Counted from the first letter of the stretch, positions 1-6,687 are shown. The stretch is DNA of 14,344 bases from Acidobacteriaceae bacterium (GCA_030044455.1 JASHVU010000619.1:1-14344); one strand, 5' to 3'. A program made the numbers and translations. The notes: generated by a model from the sequence alone, not told the origin.

Positions 1-186
1 GAGAAGACCGGGCGCATCCGGCTGGCCGCGGCCCAATGGGCGCTTTCTCTGGATGGATTTGCCAAGTCGTTGCCGGCCGACTATGAGGCAAGCGACGTAA
101 CCAGAGTGCAAAAGAAACTGGAAAGTGCGCGAGTCCGCCTGGCCAAAGAAGATCACGCGATGGAGCCGCAGGGGAAGCCGGAGTAG
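1..186 (+). CDS. Unidentified protein, C-terminal 61 residues
   Basis: An open frame runs from the first base to a TAG at 184-186, giving the last 61 residues of a protein that starts outside the window. The piece has a Trp/Leu-containing stretch near residues 13-20, then a likely charged amphipathic helix rich in Lys, Arg and Glu, and a polar tail ending in Gln-Gly-Lys-Pro-Glu. No family was recognised. The frame is open from the window edge and stops just before the convergent neighbour, which fits a real gene end, but 61 codons is weak evidence by itself. It could be a chance frame. Confidence 0.5.
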   Translation, partial: EKTGRIRLAAAQWALSLDGFAKSLPADYEASDVTRVQKKLESARVRLAKEDHAMEPQGKPE

Positions 187-212
187 CTCGACGGCGCTTG
201 CGTGTCGAAGTT

Positions 213-248
213 ACGGCGGTCAAGCCAGTCAGGATTGCCCGCCGTTTG
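213..248. terminator. Weak stem-loop between convergent genes
   Basis: ACGGCGG (213-219) and CCGCCGT (239-245) form a perfect 7-bp stem around a 19-nt loop, followed on the + strand by only three T. It lies between the convergent ends of the partial gene and the sugar-binding protein, where a shared terminator would be expected. The long loop and short T run make it marginal. Confidence 0.25.
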
Positions 249-296
249 CTTCTGCGGTGGAGCGCCGATTTACACCCCGTCTCGCCGTCAGTAGTC

Positions 297-1289
297 CTAC
301 TTGGCGTGCGCAGCGGCCGCGGACAGGAACAGATCAACGTTGCTCTTATCCACCAACGATGTCCCGGTGTCAATAAATGCCGGATAAGGCGCGAACGCGT
401 CTGAACTGTAATCCTTTTGGAGTTGCGCGGGCGGATTGTGAAATACCTCGTCCAGCGCCTTGAGGCCGACGTAGCCCATCGTGAACGGCTTCTGCACGAC
501 AGTTGCGTCAATCACGCCATCCTTGATTCCCTGCAACGTATCGGGATTCACATCCCATGCAACTACTGTACGGCTGGTATCGTGGCTGCGCTTGACTGCT
601 TCGGCCACCAACTCCCCCGAAGCCGATTCAAGGCAGACGAATGCATCGACTTTTTTGGCGCCAGTCTGGGCAATTAACTGCTGCGTTCTGTCGAAGGCAA
701 CGGTGGTATCGCCCTTGATGTCGACCACGTCAACGATGTTGATTCCCGGGTGAGACGCAAACGCGTCCTTGAAGCCCTTCAGCCGCTCTTCGGTGTTGGG
801 CTGGCCGGTGATTGTAAAAAAGACCACATTGCCCTTCCCGTCCAGTTTCTCAACAACCCGGCGGCCTCCCAACCGGCCCGCATCAAGGTTGTTGGTGCCG
901 ATAAAGTAGAGCCTGTGACTAGCGGCGGCGTCAGAATCGACGGTGATAACGGGAATACCTGCATCCACCGCCGCGTTGATCTCCGGCGTTAGTACGGCAG
1001 CATCGGAGACCGAGATGAGAATTCCCGCCGGCTTGGCGGCAACTGCCGCTTGCAGTTCGGCAAGTTCGTCCTGGGGGTCATATTTATCGGGTCCCACAGC
1101 CCTGGCAGTCACGCCATATTCCGCCCCTGCTTTCTTGAATCCGGTAACCGCTGTCTGCCAGTAGTTGGTCGACATGTTTGCGGCGACCAGGTAATACACT
1201 TCCTTGGGCGAGTGTCTGGCTCCGCAACCTGGAATCAATACGAACGACAGGGCCGCCACAGTTAACGCCGTTCCCTTTATGAGCTTCAT
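297..1289 (-). CDS. Lipoprotein sugar-binding protein (periplasmic binding protein, RbsB-like)
   Basis: 330 residues. The N terminus (Met-Lys-Leu-Ile-Lys, hydrophobic stretch, Leu-Ile-Pro-Gly-Cys22) is a lipoprotein signal, so mature protein should be lipid-anchored at Cys22. The rest matches the type I periplasmic binding fold of ribose/autoinducer-type ABC transporters (Peripla_BP_4 class): an early strand with NYWQ near residues 42-45, a central Asp-Pro-Gln-Asp-Glu then Ile-Leu-Ile-Ser, and ITVDSD near residues 114-119. A good ribosome site (GGGAGG, 1295-1300) precedes the ATG at 1289. The start is therefore well supported. Such proteins hand sugars to a permease/ATPase pair, but none is present on either side, so this is an orphan binding protein. 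It may pair with a distant transporter or act as a sensor. The sugar cannot be told from sequence. Confidence 0.88.
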   Translation of the reverse strand: MKLIKGTALTVAALSFVLIPGCGARHSPKEVYYLVAANMSTNYWQTAVTGFKKAGAEYGVTARAVGPDKYDPQDELAELQAAVAAKPAGILISVSDAAVLTPEINAAVDAGIPVITVDSDAAASHRLYFIGTNNLDAGRLGGRRVVEKLDGKGNVVFFTITGQPNTEERLKGFKDAFASHPGINIVDVVDIKGDTTVAFDRTQQLIAQTGAKKVDAFVCLESASGELVAEAVKRSHDTSRTVVAWDVNPDTLQGIKDGVIDATVVQKPFTMGYVGLKALDEVFHNPPAQLQKDYSSDAFAPYPAFIDTGTSLVDKSNVDLFLSAAAAHAK

Positions 1290-1293
1290 CGTT

Positions 1294-1300
1294 ACCTCCC
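1294..1300 (-). promoter_or_regulatory. Ribosome binding site of the sugar-binding lipoprotein
   Basis: On the minus strand GGGAGGT lies 4 nt upstream of the ATG. This near-perfect Shine-Dalgarno site fixes the start and contrasts with several genes in this window that have none. Confidence 0.8.
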
Positions 1301-1509
1301 ATTCAGGTGAGATTCATTTCGCTGCAGCCTGCGCCGGCCGTTCCCGATGAGCGCGGGCCCACCAGAAAATTCGGCTGGATAGTACTCCGCCGCGAATGGA
1401 ATTGTCCAACAGGCTGCGCATAGAGGCATTGATAGTGGTCGCGGCACATGGAACCCGGTGACCACCAGCTCCCGATGTCCGGGTCGCGCTGTGCTGTCCC
1501 CTTTTGCGG

Positions 1510-1515
1510 TATAAC
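1510..1515 (+). promoter_or_regulatory. Candidate -10 box of dgt
   Basis: TATAAC at 1510-1515 is the best -10-like hexamer ahead of the dGTPase and would give a leader of about 40 nt. The hexamer 17 nt upstream (CGCTGT) is a poor -35. Low certainty. Confidence 0.25.
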
Positions 1516-1526
1516 CAAACGAGAAC

Positions 1527-1545
1527 TGCGAACCATGCGTTCGCA
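1527..1545. promoter_or_regulatory. Inverted repeat in the dgt leader, possible operator
   Basis: TGCGAAC (1527-1533), five bases, then GTTCGCA (1539-1545): a perfect 7-bp dyad between the candidate -10 and the start of the dGTPase. The core GAAC-N5-GTTC resembles the Gram-positive LexA/DinR box, which has a 4-nt spacer. A repressor site or a leader hairpin are both possible. Confidence 0.35.
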
Positions 1546-1563
1546 TAGCGAAAAAGAGAGACG

Positions 1564-2739
1564 ATGACGCCAGCAACCGAATGCCGCGTACCGCTACCGG
1601 GGGGCATTGCCGTATGCGGAGATGAAGGCGCGGAGTTGACGCAACGGATCTTTACGCAGCCGCCTCACGCCTATCGCACGCCTTTCGCGCGCGATGCGGC
1701 GCGGATTCTGCATTCGCGGGCCTTTCGGCGGCTGGCCGGCAAGACGCAGGTGTTCACGCGGCTGGCCGGCGACCCCGTGAATACCCATCTGAGCGACCAC
1801 TTTCGCAGCCGGCTGACACACACACTGGAAGTGGCGCAGATTTCGCGTACATTGGCCGGCGTGCTGGGACTGAATGTGGAGCTGGCCGAGGCGCTGGCGC
1901 TGGCGCACGACATCGGGCATCCGCCCTACGGGCACGCGGGCGAGAAGGCGCTCGACACCGCGCTCAAGGCGTATTCGCTCGGCTTCGATCATAATCTGCA
2001 CGCGCTGCGCATTGTCACCTGGTTTGAAGAACGCTACCCGGCGTTTCGCGGACTCAATTTGACGCTGGCGGTGCGCGAGGGCATCATCAAGCACTCGCGC
2101 GATTATTCGCGGGCGGAACATCCCGAGCTGCAAGAGTATTTTCTTGACCGGTTTCCACCGCTTGAGGCGCAGCTCATCGATCTGGCCGATGAAATTGCGT
2201 ACCTGACGGCCGATCTCGACGACGGGCTCGACTCGGGGATTCTTGCCATCGACCAGGTGCGCGAAGCGGTGCCGCTTTTCCGCGAGTTTCACGATAGGGC
2301 TATTGAGCGTTATCCCAACGCCGCGCCGCGTTTGGCGGTTTACGAAGCGCTGCGCCGGCTGCTCAATTCGTTCGTGACCGATCTGTTGACCGAGGTGCAG
2401 GCGCGAGTGAAGCGACTGGGGGCGGTCACTCTCGCCGAGATTCGCCATGCACCGGCGCGCCTGGCGGGCTTGAGCGCGGAGATGGAACAGTCGCGAGCTT
2501 CGGCAAAGAATTTTCTTTACGAAAACTTTTACAACTCGCCGAGCCAGGCCGAAGCACATGCACGCGCAGCGAAAGTGGTGGCGGGATTATTTGCAACGTT
2601 GATGGCTGAACCGAAATTGATGCCTGCCGATCACCAGGCGCAAATTGCAAGCGAGGGCCTGGCCCGCACCGTAACCGACTACATTGCCGGCATGACCGAC
2701 AGCTACATTGAGCAAATGTGGGAGCGGTGCGGGGGCTGA
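1564..2739 (+). CDS. dgt: Deoxyguanosinetriphosphate triphosphohydrolase (HD domain)
   Basis: 391 residues, the shorter Dgt form. It hydrolyses dGTP (often other dNTPs too) to the deoxynucleoside and tripolyphosphate, acting in the cytoplasm on nucleotide pools. The HD metal ligands are visible: His86 in RSRLTH, His115-Asp116 in ALALAHDIGHPPYGH, and Asp209 in LIDLADEIAY. The family hallmarks HSRAFRRLAGKTQVF (residues 50-64) and GEKALD follow the expected order. The ATG at 1564 comes after a purine-rich AAAGAGAG stretch, and the N-terminal extension of about 35 residues before HAYRTPFARD is usual for the family. The gene is monocistronic, divergent from the sugar-binding protein and closed by a strong terminator downstream. 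Nothing in the protein looks unusual. Confidence 0.95.
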   Translation: MTPATECRVPLPGGIAVCGDEGAELTQRIFTQPPHAYRTPFARDAARILHSRAFRRLAGKTQVFTRLAGDPVNTHLSDHFRSRLTHTLEVAQISRTLAGVLGLNVELAEALALAHDIGHPPYGHAGEKALDTALKAYSLGFDHNLHALRIVTWFEERYPAFRGLNLTLAVREGIIKHSRDYSRAEHPELQEYFLDRFPPLEAQLIDLADEIAYLTADLDDGLDSGILAIDQVREAVPLFREFHDRAIERYPNAAPRLAVYEALRRLLNSFVTDLLTEVQARVKRLGAVTLAEIRHAPARLAGLSAEMEQSRASAKNFLYENFYNSPSQAEAHARAAKVVAGLFATLMAEPKLMPADHQAQIASEGLARTVTDYIAGMTDSYIEQMWERCGG

Positions 2740-2788
2740 AACTCAAGGGCTGGTGATCTGTCTTCGCGACGGGCCGTTTCGCGGTCCC

Positions 2789-2907
2789 TAAAGCATTTCT
2801 CCTTCAGATTTACGCCGAAGCCACAGCTCTCAAGTGGCGATTTTCTTAAGAAATCGCCACCTTTTTCGAAAACCTGCAAGGGTTATGCCTGAAGGGGAAA
2901 TGCCTTA
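2789..2907. repeat. Palindromic repeat-like element with 19-bp terminal inverted repeats (MITE candidate)
   Basis: The left end TAAAGCATTTCTCCTTCAG (2789-2807) and the reverse complement of 2889-2907 agree at 17 of 19 positions. The outermost bases are TAA...TTA. The 119 bp between and including them carry no gene, but contain the strong hairpin at 2834-2866. No flanking direct duplication could be seen, beyond the possibility that the terminal TAA/TTA is itself a target site. The right end abuts the stop codon of the minus-strand ParB-like gene. A miniature inverted-repeat element or a REP-type unit is inferred from the shape; no second copy lies in the window. Confidence 0.5.
2834..2866 (+). 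terminator. Strong rho-independent terminator
   Basis: GTGGCGATTT (2834-2843), a 7-nt loop, then AAATCGCCAC (2851-2860), followed by CTTTTT. It lies about 95 bp after the dgt stop and should end that transcript. The opposite strand lacks a comparable T run after the stem, so it acts best for the + strand. It sits inside the palindromic element at 2789-2907. Confidence 0.85.
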
Positions 2908-2908
2908 A

Positions 2909-3292
2909 TCAATCTTCATATGGCAGATCGTCGGGTTGAACGCCGATGTGATCAGGTTCAGGATCGACGGGAAAGCGGACGACTTCAATCTCGCTCAAAC
3001 CCTGGATCAGGGCTTTGCAAACGCGATGCATTCCGTCCATGACGCGGCCGTCGCTGAAAAGAATAATGGGATGCGCAAGGTCGGAATTGAGAATCAGGCG
3101 TGCCTGTTCGGCGACATCCCGGCAAGTCATCGGACGCGAGCCGTCATTGTTCCAATATCCCTCGTCGAGTTCGCGAATCGCCGACAAGGGCACGCGCTCA
3201 CGCGGGAGCGACGACGACAATTCCACCATGCGCTTGATCTCCCACGCACGCAGTCCTTGTGGAGCCATTCGGAAATGATACTGGGAACGCAT
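2909..3292 (-). CDS. Small ParB/sulfiredoxin-fold protein
   Basis: 127 residues. The C-terminal half carries the ParB/Srx-type signature: HPIILFSDGRVMDGMHRV, with Asp86-Gly87-x-His89-Arg90 at the place of the nucleotide-binding G-x-x-R box, followed by a helix and a strand (IEVVRFPVD). There is no helix-turn-helix or C-terminal dimer domain, so it is not a chromosome-partitioning ParB. Members of this fold bind CTP or ATP; what this one binds is unknown. It starts 12 nt after the stop of the USG-1-like gene, so the two are probably co-transcribed. The AGGA at the preceding stop codon is the only ribosome site in view. Met9 is an alternative start with no ribosome site. The role is unknown. 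Confidence 0.7.
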   Translation of the reverse strand: MRSQYHFRMAPQGLRAWEIKRMVELSSSLPRERVPLSAIRELDEGYWNNDGSRPMTCRDVAEQARLILNSDLAHPIILFSDGRVMDGMHRVCKALIQGLSEIEVVRFPVDPEPDHIGVQPDDLPYED

Positions 3293-3304
3293 TCAGCGTA
3301 TGTC

Positions 3305-4333
3305 CTACTGCACCAGCCCTTGTGGCCGCAACCGGCGCAGATCGAGGGCGCAGGTCACGGCGTTTTGCACATTGAGGCGCAGATTGTCGGTTGCCGCCCA
3401 AAGCCAAAGCCGCGAAACTGCGGTTCCGCGGGCTTGAATCTCGGGCCGCAGCCGCACCAGAACATCGTTCTGGCCAGTTGCGGCAAGATTCGAAGGCGAA
3501 TCAGTGTCCTCGAGCACCAGGTCTACCCGCTCGCCGCTAAGAGCTTCTTCAAGCGCGGAAACTTCGACGGGCCGCTCCAGCTCAACAAAAATCGAGAAGG
3601 TGTGGCCATGGAATACCGGTGCGTGAACCAGCTGGATGGCCAGGGATGGCCACCGCCCCTGTGACAGCGCCTGGTAGTGCCGGCGGATGCGTGCTTCGGC
3701 GGCGGCCAGGTTCACCTTGGCGCTCTCGCCCATGCCGCCGAGCAGGTTATAGGCGGCCTGCGCATCGTAAGCGTCGCGGGGCAGGGTCTGGAAACTGAGA
3801 AGGTTGATGGTCTGCTGGTGAAGCTCATCCATGGCAGCGCGGCCAAACTCGCTGGCCGGCTCAAGAATGGTGGCTGCGGCCGTGCGCAACGGCGCGGCCT
3901 GCTGCAGGCGTTCCATCAGGAGTCCAAGAGCAAGAGCGGCCGGATGGGCAGGAACGACAGCGGGGGTGAACAGGTCGGCCGATGACGCGTCGGCTCCAAG
4001 CCAGGGAGCGCGAACGAGCACGCCGGTCTCCTGGTCGAGTACGCCGGAAAGATCAAGAACCGTAGAACCTGCTCGCAGCGCCTGACGCCAATGCCGGCGG
4101 GTCAGGTCCTCAGAGCCGCAGAAAAACGTGAAGTCGGCGTGCTCGAAGGCTTCGGAAGTAAGGGCCTGAATAAAGGTGACCTCATCGCCAACCTGATCGA
4201 TTTGCCCCTGTGCATCTTCCTCGTCGAGCAGAGCGATGTTAGCAGCGGCCAAAGGCGAGTCATTGAGTGCGTCCTTCAGTTCGCGTCCAAGAAGCGATGA
4301 GGCTCCGACGATGGCAATCTTATACACGGGCAT
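3305..4333 (-). CDS. USG-1-like aspartate-semialdehyde dehydrogenase homologue without catalytic Cys
   Basis: 342 residues with the Asd fold: an N-terminal Rossmann segment (IAIVGASSLLG, residues 6-16), then an Asd/ArgC-type dimerisation domain. Where true enzymes have Pro-Asn-Cys, this protein has Pro128-Ala129-His130, so the thioester-forming Cys is absent. The active-site His region is kept (HAPVFHGHTF, His244). Overall layout recalls E. coli USG-1, another Cys-less homologue, including the late Ala-x-Asp-Asn-Leu-Arg segment. Semialdehyde dehydrogenase activity is therefore unlikely; the function is not known. An ATG at 4333 lies directly against AAAGG, whereas a GTG at 4327 (codon 3) has the same AAAGG at proper spacing, so the true start may be 4327. 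It sits between pssA and the ParB-fold gene. Confidence 0.8.
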   Translation of the reverse strand: MPVYKIAIVGASSLLGRELKDALNDSPLAAANIALLDEEDAQGQIDQVGDEVTFIQALTSEAFEHADFTFFCGSEDLTRRHWRQALRAGSTVLDLSGVLDQETGVLVRAPWLGADASSADLFTPAVVPAHPAALALGLLMERLQQAAPLRTAAATILEPASEFGRAAMDELHQQTINLLSFQTLPRDAYDAQAAYNLLGGMGESAKVNLAAAEARIRRHYQALSQGRWPSLAIQLVHAPVFHGHTFSIFVELERPVEVSALEEALSGERVDLVLEDTDSPSNLAATGQNDVLVRLRPEIQARGTAVSRLWLWAATDNLRLNVQNAVTCALDLRRLRPQGLVQ

Positions 4334-4346
4334 CCTTTGGAAAACG

Positions 4347-4386
4347 GCAAGTCAGCGAGTTGGCAAGTCAGCAAGTCAGCAAGTTT
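4347..4386. repeat. Five tandem 8-bp repeats ahead of the USG-1-like gene
   Basis: Five octamers in register: GCAAGTCA, GCGAGTTG, GCAAGTCA, GCAAGTCA, GCAAGTTT, with a more decayed sixth (GCGGGTAA, 4387-4394). Three copies are identical. The array lies between the pssA stop and the ribosome site of the USG-1-like gene, ending 13 nt before its ATG. Such arrays can change copy number by slippage. Confidence 0.8.
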
Positions 4387-4444
4387 GCGGGTAAGCTCGC
4401 CTGCAAAAAAGCGGATGGCGGATGATAGCACTGAAGCACTCAGA

Positions 4445-5356
4445 TCAATCGGTAAATCTCGGCCCCAGCGGTTCCGGCTTCGCTTCCGGCGCAGGGGGTT
4501 GCGCTGCCGCGGGACTGGGTCGTCGACGGCGGCGGGACCATCCGTATGCCGCGCGTGCCCAGATGCCCGAGAACATATATGCCAGCGCACCAAGAAAGAA
4601 GACTACCTGTGAAAAACGCAGCGTAAAGTAGACGATTACGGCCAGCCACAGAAGAAGCTGGAAGGGATGACGCCGGGTGAGGTTGATCTCTTTGCCTGAC
4701 CAGAATCGCCAGGTGCTGACCATGAGAAAGCCGGCGAGCCCCACCAGGATCAGCCAGGGGATGGCGACCCACCACTCTTCAACCGGATACGCATTGAAGA
4801 AGTGGACGGTGGCCGCGAGCAAGCCAGCCGCGGCAGGAATGGGCATGCCGACAAAGTACTTGCGGTCAGGTCGGCCGGGGTTGCGCGGCTGTGCGTCGTG
4901 GCTGATGTTGAACCGCGCCAGGCGCGACGCGCCGCACAGGAGGAAAAGAAAACTGACGAATACCCCGGCCTGCAGGAGATGCTGGTGAAGGATCGAGTTG
5001 AGCGAATCGGGTAGAAAATGGAAACCCCATATAAAGGCCAGCAGACTGGGGGCCACCCCGAAGGTGATCACGTCGGCCATGGAATCGAGTTCGCGGCCGA
5101 AATCGGTGACGGTATTGGTCATGCGCGCAATGCGGCCGTCGAGTGAGTCGAAGGGGATGGCAAACAGGATGGCGATGGCGGCCCAGTCAAGGTGCACCTG
5201 GGCATTGTTATTGGTGATGGCGTCGATGGTCTGAGTGATGGAAAAGTAGCCGGCGCCGATGTTGCCGGCCGTGAACAGCGAAGGCAACAGATACATGCCG
5301 CGGCGCAGCCTTGCCCGGTTTCTGTCGCGCGTCTCTTGCGCCTCGTGGTGGTTCAC
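4445..5356 (-). CDS. pssA: CDP-diacylglycerol-serine O-phosphatidyltransferase
   Basis: 303 residues, integral inner-membrane enzyme that joins CDP-diacylglycerol and L-serine to give phosphatidylserine. The CDP-alcohol phosphotransferase motif is perfect: Asp70-x2-Asp73-Gly74-x2-Ala77-Arg78-x8-Gly87-x3-Asp91-x3-Asp95. Several hydrophobic segments follow, for example near residues 130-142, 168-185 and 195-215, and further on near 235-265. The last 30 residues are a loose tail of Arg, Pro, Ala and Glu beyond the family core. The start is GTG at 5356, overlapping the psd stop as GTGA, with GAGGG just upstream. This predicts translational coupling, which suits two consecutive steps of phosphatidylethanolamine synthesis. 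Confidence 0.95.
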   Translation of the reverse strand: MNHHEAQETRDRNRARLRRGMYLLPSLFTAGNIGAGYFSITQTIDAITNNNAQVHLDWAAIAILFAIPFDSLDGRIARMTNTVTDFGRELDSMADVITFGVAPSLLAFIWGFHFLPDSLNSILHQHLLQAGVFVSFLFLLCGASRLARFNISHDAQPRNPGRPDRKYFVGMPIPAAAGLLAATVHFFNAYPVEEWWVAIPWLILVGLAGFLMVSTWRFWSGKEINLTRRHPFQLLLWLAVIVYFTLRFSQVVFFLGALAYMFSGIWARAAYGWSRRRRRPSPAAAQPPAPEAKPEPLGPRFTD

Positions 5357-6066
5357 GCGCCCTCACTCTCCGCAGTATCCGGATAGACTCTGGCCCAAGC
5401 AGCCCGGTCAGATTTTCGCGTGGATGCGGCCATTGCGGTCTCGAGCATCTCAGCCAGCACGGTGGCGCCGCCCTTCACGTTATCGCCCACTTTGACCCGC
5501 AAAAACGCATCGGAAGGGACGATGACATCGACCCTGGAACCGAATTTGATGAGGCCGACTCGCTGCCCGCGTTCCACTTTATCGCCCACTTTGAAGTTGA
5601 AAACGATGCGCCGCGCCAGCAGGCCTGCGATCTGCTTGAAGATAACCTCAATCCCCTCGTCCTTGCCCTGCCCCTTGACCGAAACCAGGTTCTGCTCGTT
5701 ACAGTCGGCCGAATCTGGGTTCATGGCATTTAGATACTTGCCCTTCCGGTAAGAAACCTGGTTGAGAACACCGCCGATCGGGGCGCGGTTTACATGCACG
5801 TTGAATACGCTCAAAAAGATGCTGATCCGCTGGCGCTCCCCTTCAGGGGTTTCAATCAGCACGGTTTCAGTTACCTTGCCGTCGCCCGGGGAGACAATCA
5901 ATCCAATGCCGGAGGGAATGGTTCGCTCGGGGTCGCGAAAGAACTGAAGGAAGAATATGGCGAGGAGAATGGGAGGGAGGCACCAGGCCCAGTTGCCGGT
6001 AAGCCACACCACGATTGCCGCGACCGCTAAAAGGCTCAATCCGTATATGTAACCATCACGAACCAT
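5353..6066 (-). CDS. psd: Phosphatidylserine decarboxylase, short (archaeal-type) form
   Basis: 237 residues, converting phosphatidylserine to phosphatidylethanolamine at the inner membrane. Two hydrophobic segments (about residues 8-23 and 27-42) anchor the N terminus. The expected catalytic groups are present: Asp62 in SPGDGKV, His91 in FNVHVNRAP, and the self-cleavage site Gly176-Ser177 in LIKFGSRVD, where Ser becomes the pyruvoyl cofactor. The protein is cut into a beta chain of about 176 residues and an alpha chain of about 61. It is the first gene of the psd-pssA pair, sharing four bases with pssA. A perfect TATAAT lies only 11 nt before the ATG. Confidence 0.95.
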   Translation of the reverse strand: MVRDGYIYGLSLLAVAAIVVWLTGNWAWCLPPILLAIFFLQFFRDPERTIPSGIGLIVSPGDGKVTETVLIETPEGERQRISIFLSVFNVHVNRAPIGGVLNQVSYRKGKYLNAMNPDSADCNEQNLVSVKGQGKDEGIEVIFKQIAGLLARRIVFNFKVGDKVERGQRVGLIKFGSRVDVIVPSDAFLRVKVGDNVKGGATVLAEMLETAMAASTRKSDRAAWARVYPDTAESEGA

Positions 6067-6076
6067 CGTCCCAACG

Positions 6077-6082
6077 ATTATA
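6077..6082 (-). promoter_or_regulatory. TATAAT -10 box very close to the psd start
   Basis: On the minus strand a perfect TATAAT (6082 down to 6077) lies 11 nt upstream of the psd ATG. If used, transcription would start about four bases before the ATG, giving an almost leaderless mRNA. No good -35 is seen 16-18 nt upstream (CCAGTC, TCCAGT or CTCCAG). It may be chance. Confidence 0.35.
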
Positions 6083-6153
6083 CGGTGATCCGGGAATTGA
6101 CTGGAGGCAGGGTCAGAGCGACGGGATCAAGTGACAGAGGCCGACACCGGCGT

Positions 6154-6177
6154 TGTCAGCAGACAGAATCGCTGACA
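6154..6177. promoter_or_regulatory. Inverted repeat upstream of psd
   Basis: TGTCAGC (6154-6160), ten bases, then GCTGACA (6171-6177): a perfect 7-bp dyad which continues for GCG/CGC with one bulged base. It lies about 90-110 bp upstream of psd, in the gap after the DUF465 gene. There is no T run, so it is not a terminator. Operator or structured leader are possible. Confidence 0.4.
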
Positions 6178-6210
6178 CGCAGCCTATGGGTCGCACGCAC
6201 TGCCCGATTG

Positions 6211-6235
6211 CCGAGCCGGGAGGCTCGCGCAACAG
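6211..6235. repeat. GC hairpin repeat, divergent copy
   Basis: CGAGCC (6212-6217), loop GGGA, GGCTCG (6222-6227), followed by CGCAACAG. It matches the repeat at 11286 at 19 of 25 positions. Within the stem, a G-C pair of that copy is A-T here, a compensatory change. It lies 5 nt past the stop of the DUF465 gene. Confidence 0.55.
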
Positions 6236-6239
6236 AATC

Positions 6240-6449
6240 TTATGCTATGGCCAGGGACCGGCGCTCAAGCGCAAAGATCAAGTCCTTGGCATGCAGCTTG
6301 AGCTTCTTCAAACGTACTTCTTCAAGCTGCTCATCCGCACTGAGATAGGGCTTTTGAATCAATTCATCCAACCGCTGAGCGTAGCGACGATGTTCGGCGT
6401 GCAGACGATTAATCTCTTCGCTCAGCGTCTCGTCCTTTATCTCGTCCAT
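6240..6449 (-). CDS. YdcH-family small protein (DUF465)
   Basis: 69 residues, the usual DUF465 size: a helical hairpin with the family pattern EHRRYAQRLDEL, then KPYLSADEQLEE, then VRLKKLKLHAKD. Function of the family is not established. The frame is open upstream to 6584, but the start chosen here is the ATG at 6449, because it has a textbook GGAGGT five nt upstream (6455-6460) and gives exactly the family domain; the extra 45 residues would be unlike any relative. The gene stands alone between rimI and psd, with hairpins on both sides. A companion role in the downstream lipid genes cannot be claimed. Confidence 0.88.
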   Translation of the reverse strand: MDEIKDETLSEEINRLHAEHRRYAQRLDELIQKPYLSADEQLEEVRLKKLKLHAKDLIFALERRSLAIA

Positions 6450-6604
6450 CAAGCACCTCCGTATGCCGGTCCCGGTTTTGCTGCCCACCGGTGTTCCCGT
6501 TATTTGCAGAACATTCACATATAGCTCCGTCGCGTGTATTTCCGCAAGTGGGAAACGAACAGAAAGTAATGCCGGCCTGTGCAAAATTGGGAGAGCACGC
6601 CAGT

Positions 6605-6628
6605 AAGCGTGATAGGAATCACTTGCTT
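6605..6628. promoter_or_regulatory. Inverted repeat upstream of the DUF465 gene
   Basis: GTGAT-AGGA-ATCAC (6609-6622) is a perfect dyad. It extends to AAGC/GCTT if two bulged T are allowed. It lies about 160 bp upstream of the DUF465 start and just past the likely rimI terminator. It may be an operator or part of the termination region. Confidence 0.25.
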
Positions 6629-6630
6629 GC

Positions 6631-6653
6631 GATAAAAATAATCGGCGTCCGAT
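6631..6653 (-). terminator. Probable terminator of tsaB-rimI
   Basis: Read on the minus strand: ATCGG, loop ACG, CCGAT, then TATTTTTATC. A 5-bp stem with a T run, 35 bases past the rimI stop. The short stem makes it moderate rather than strong. Confidence 0.5.
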
Positions 6654-6687
6654 AAGTTTAGCGAGGTAAAAGGGGGCCGGGAGGCAA

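Noticed and set aside
1432..1463. GTGGTC...GACCAC dyad upstream of dgt
   Set aside because: Only 6 bp with a long spacer and no relation to a promoter; expected by chance.
1594..2559. Open frame of 321 codons on the minus strand opposite dgt
   Set aside because: Dgt motifs on the + strand are unmistakable; the opposite frame is Arg/Gln/His-rich and has no family pattern. Long antisense frames are expected in GC-rich genes.
2936..3664. Open frame of 242 codons on the + strand across the ParB-like and USG-1-like genes
   Set aside because: It crosses two minus-strand genes with recognisable domains and has no ribosome site or family features.
6450..6584. 45-residue N-terminal extension of the DUF465 protein
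   Set aside because: The internal ATG at 6449 has a perfect ribosome site and gives the exact family length.
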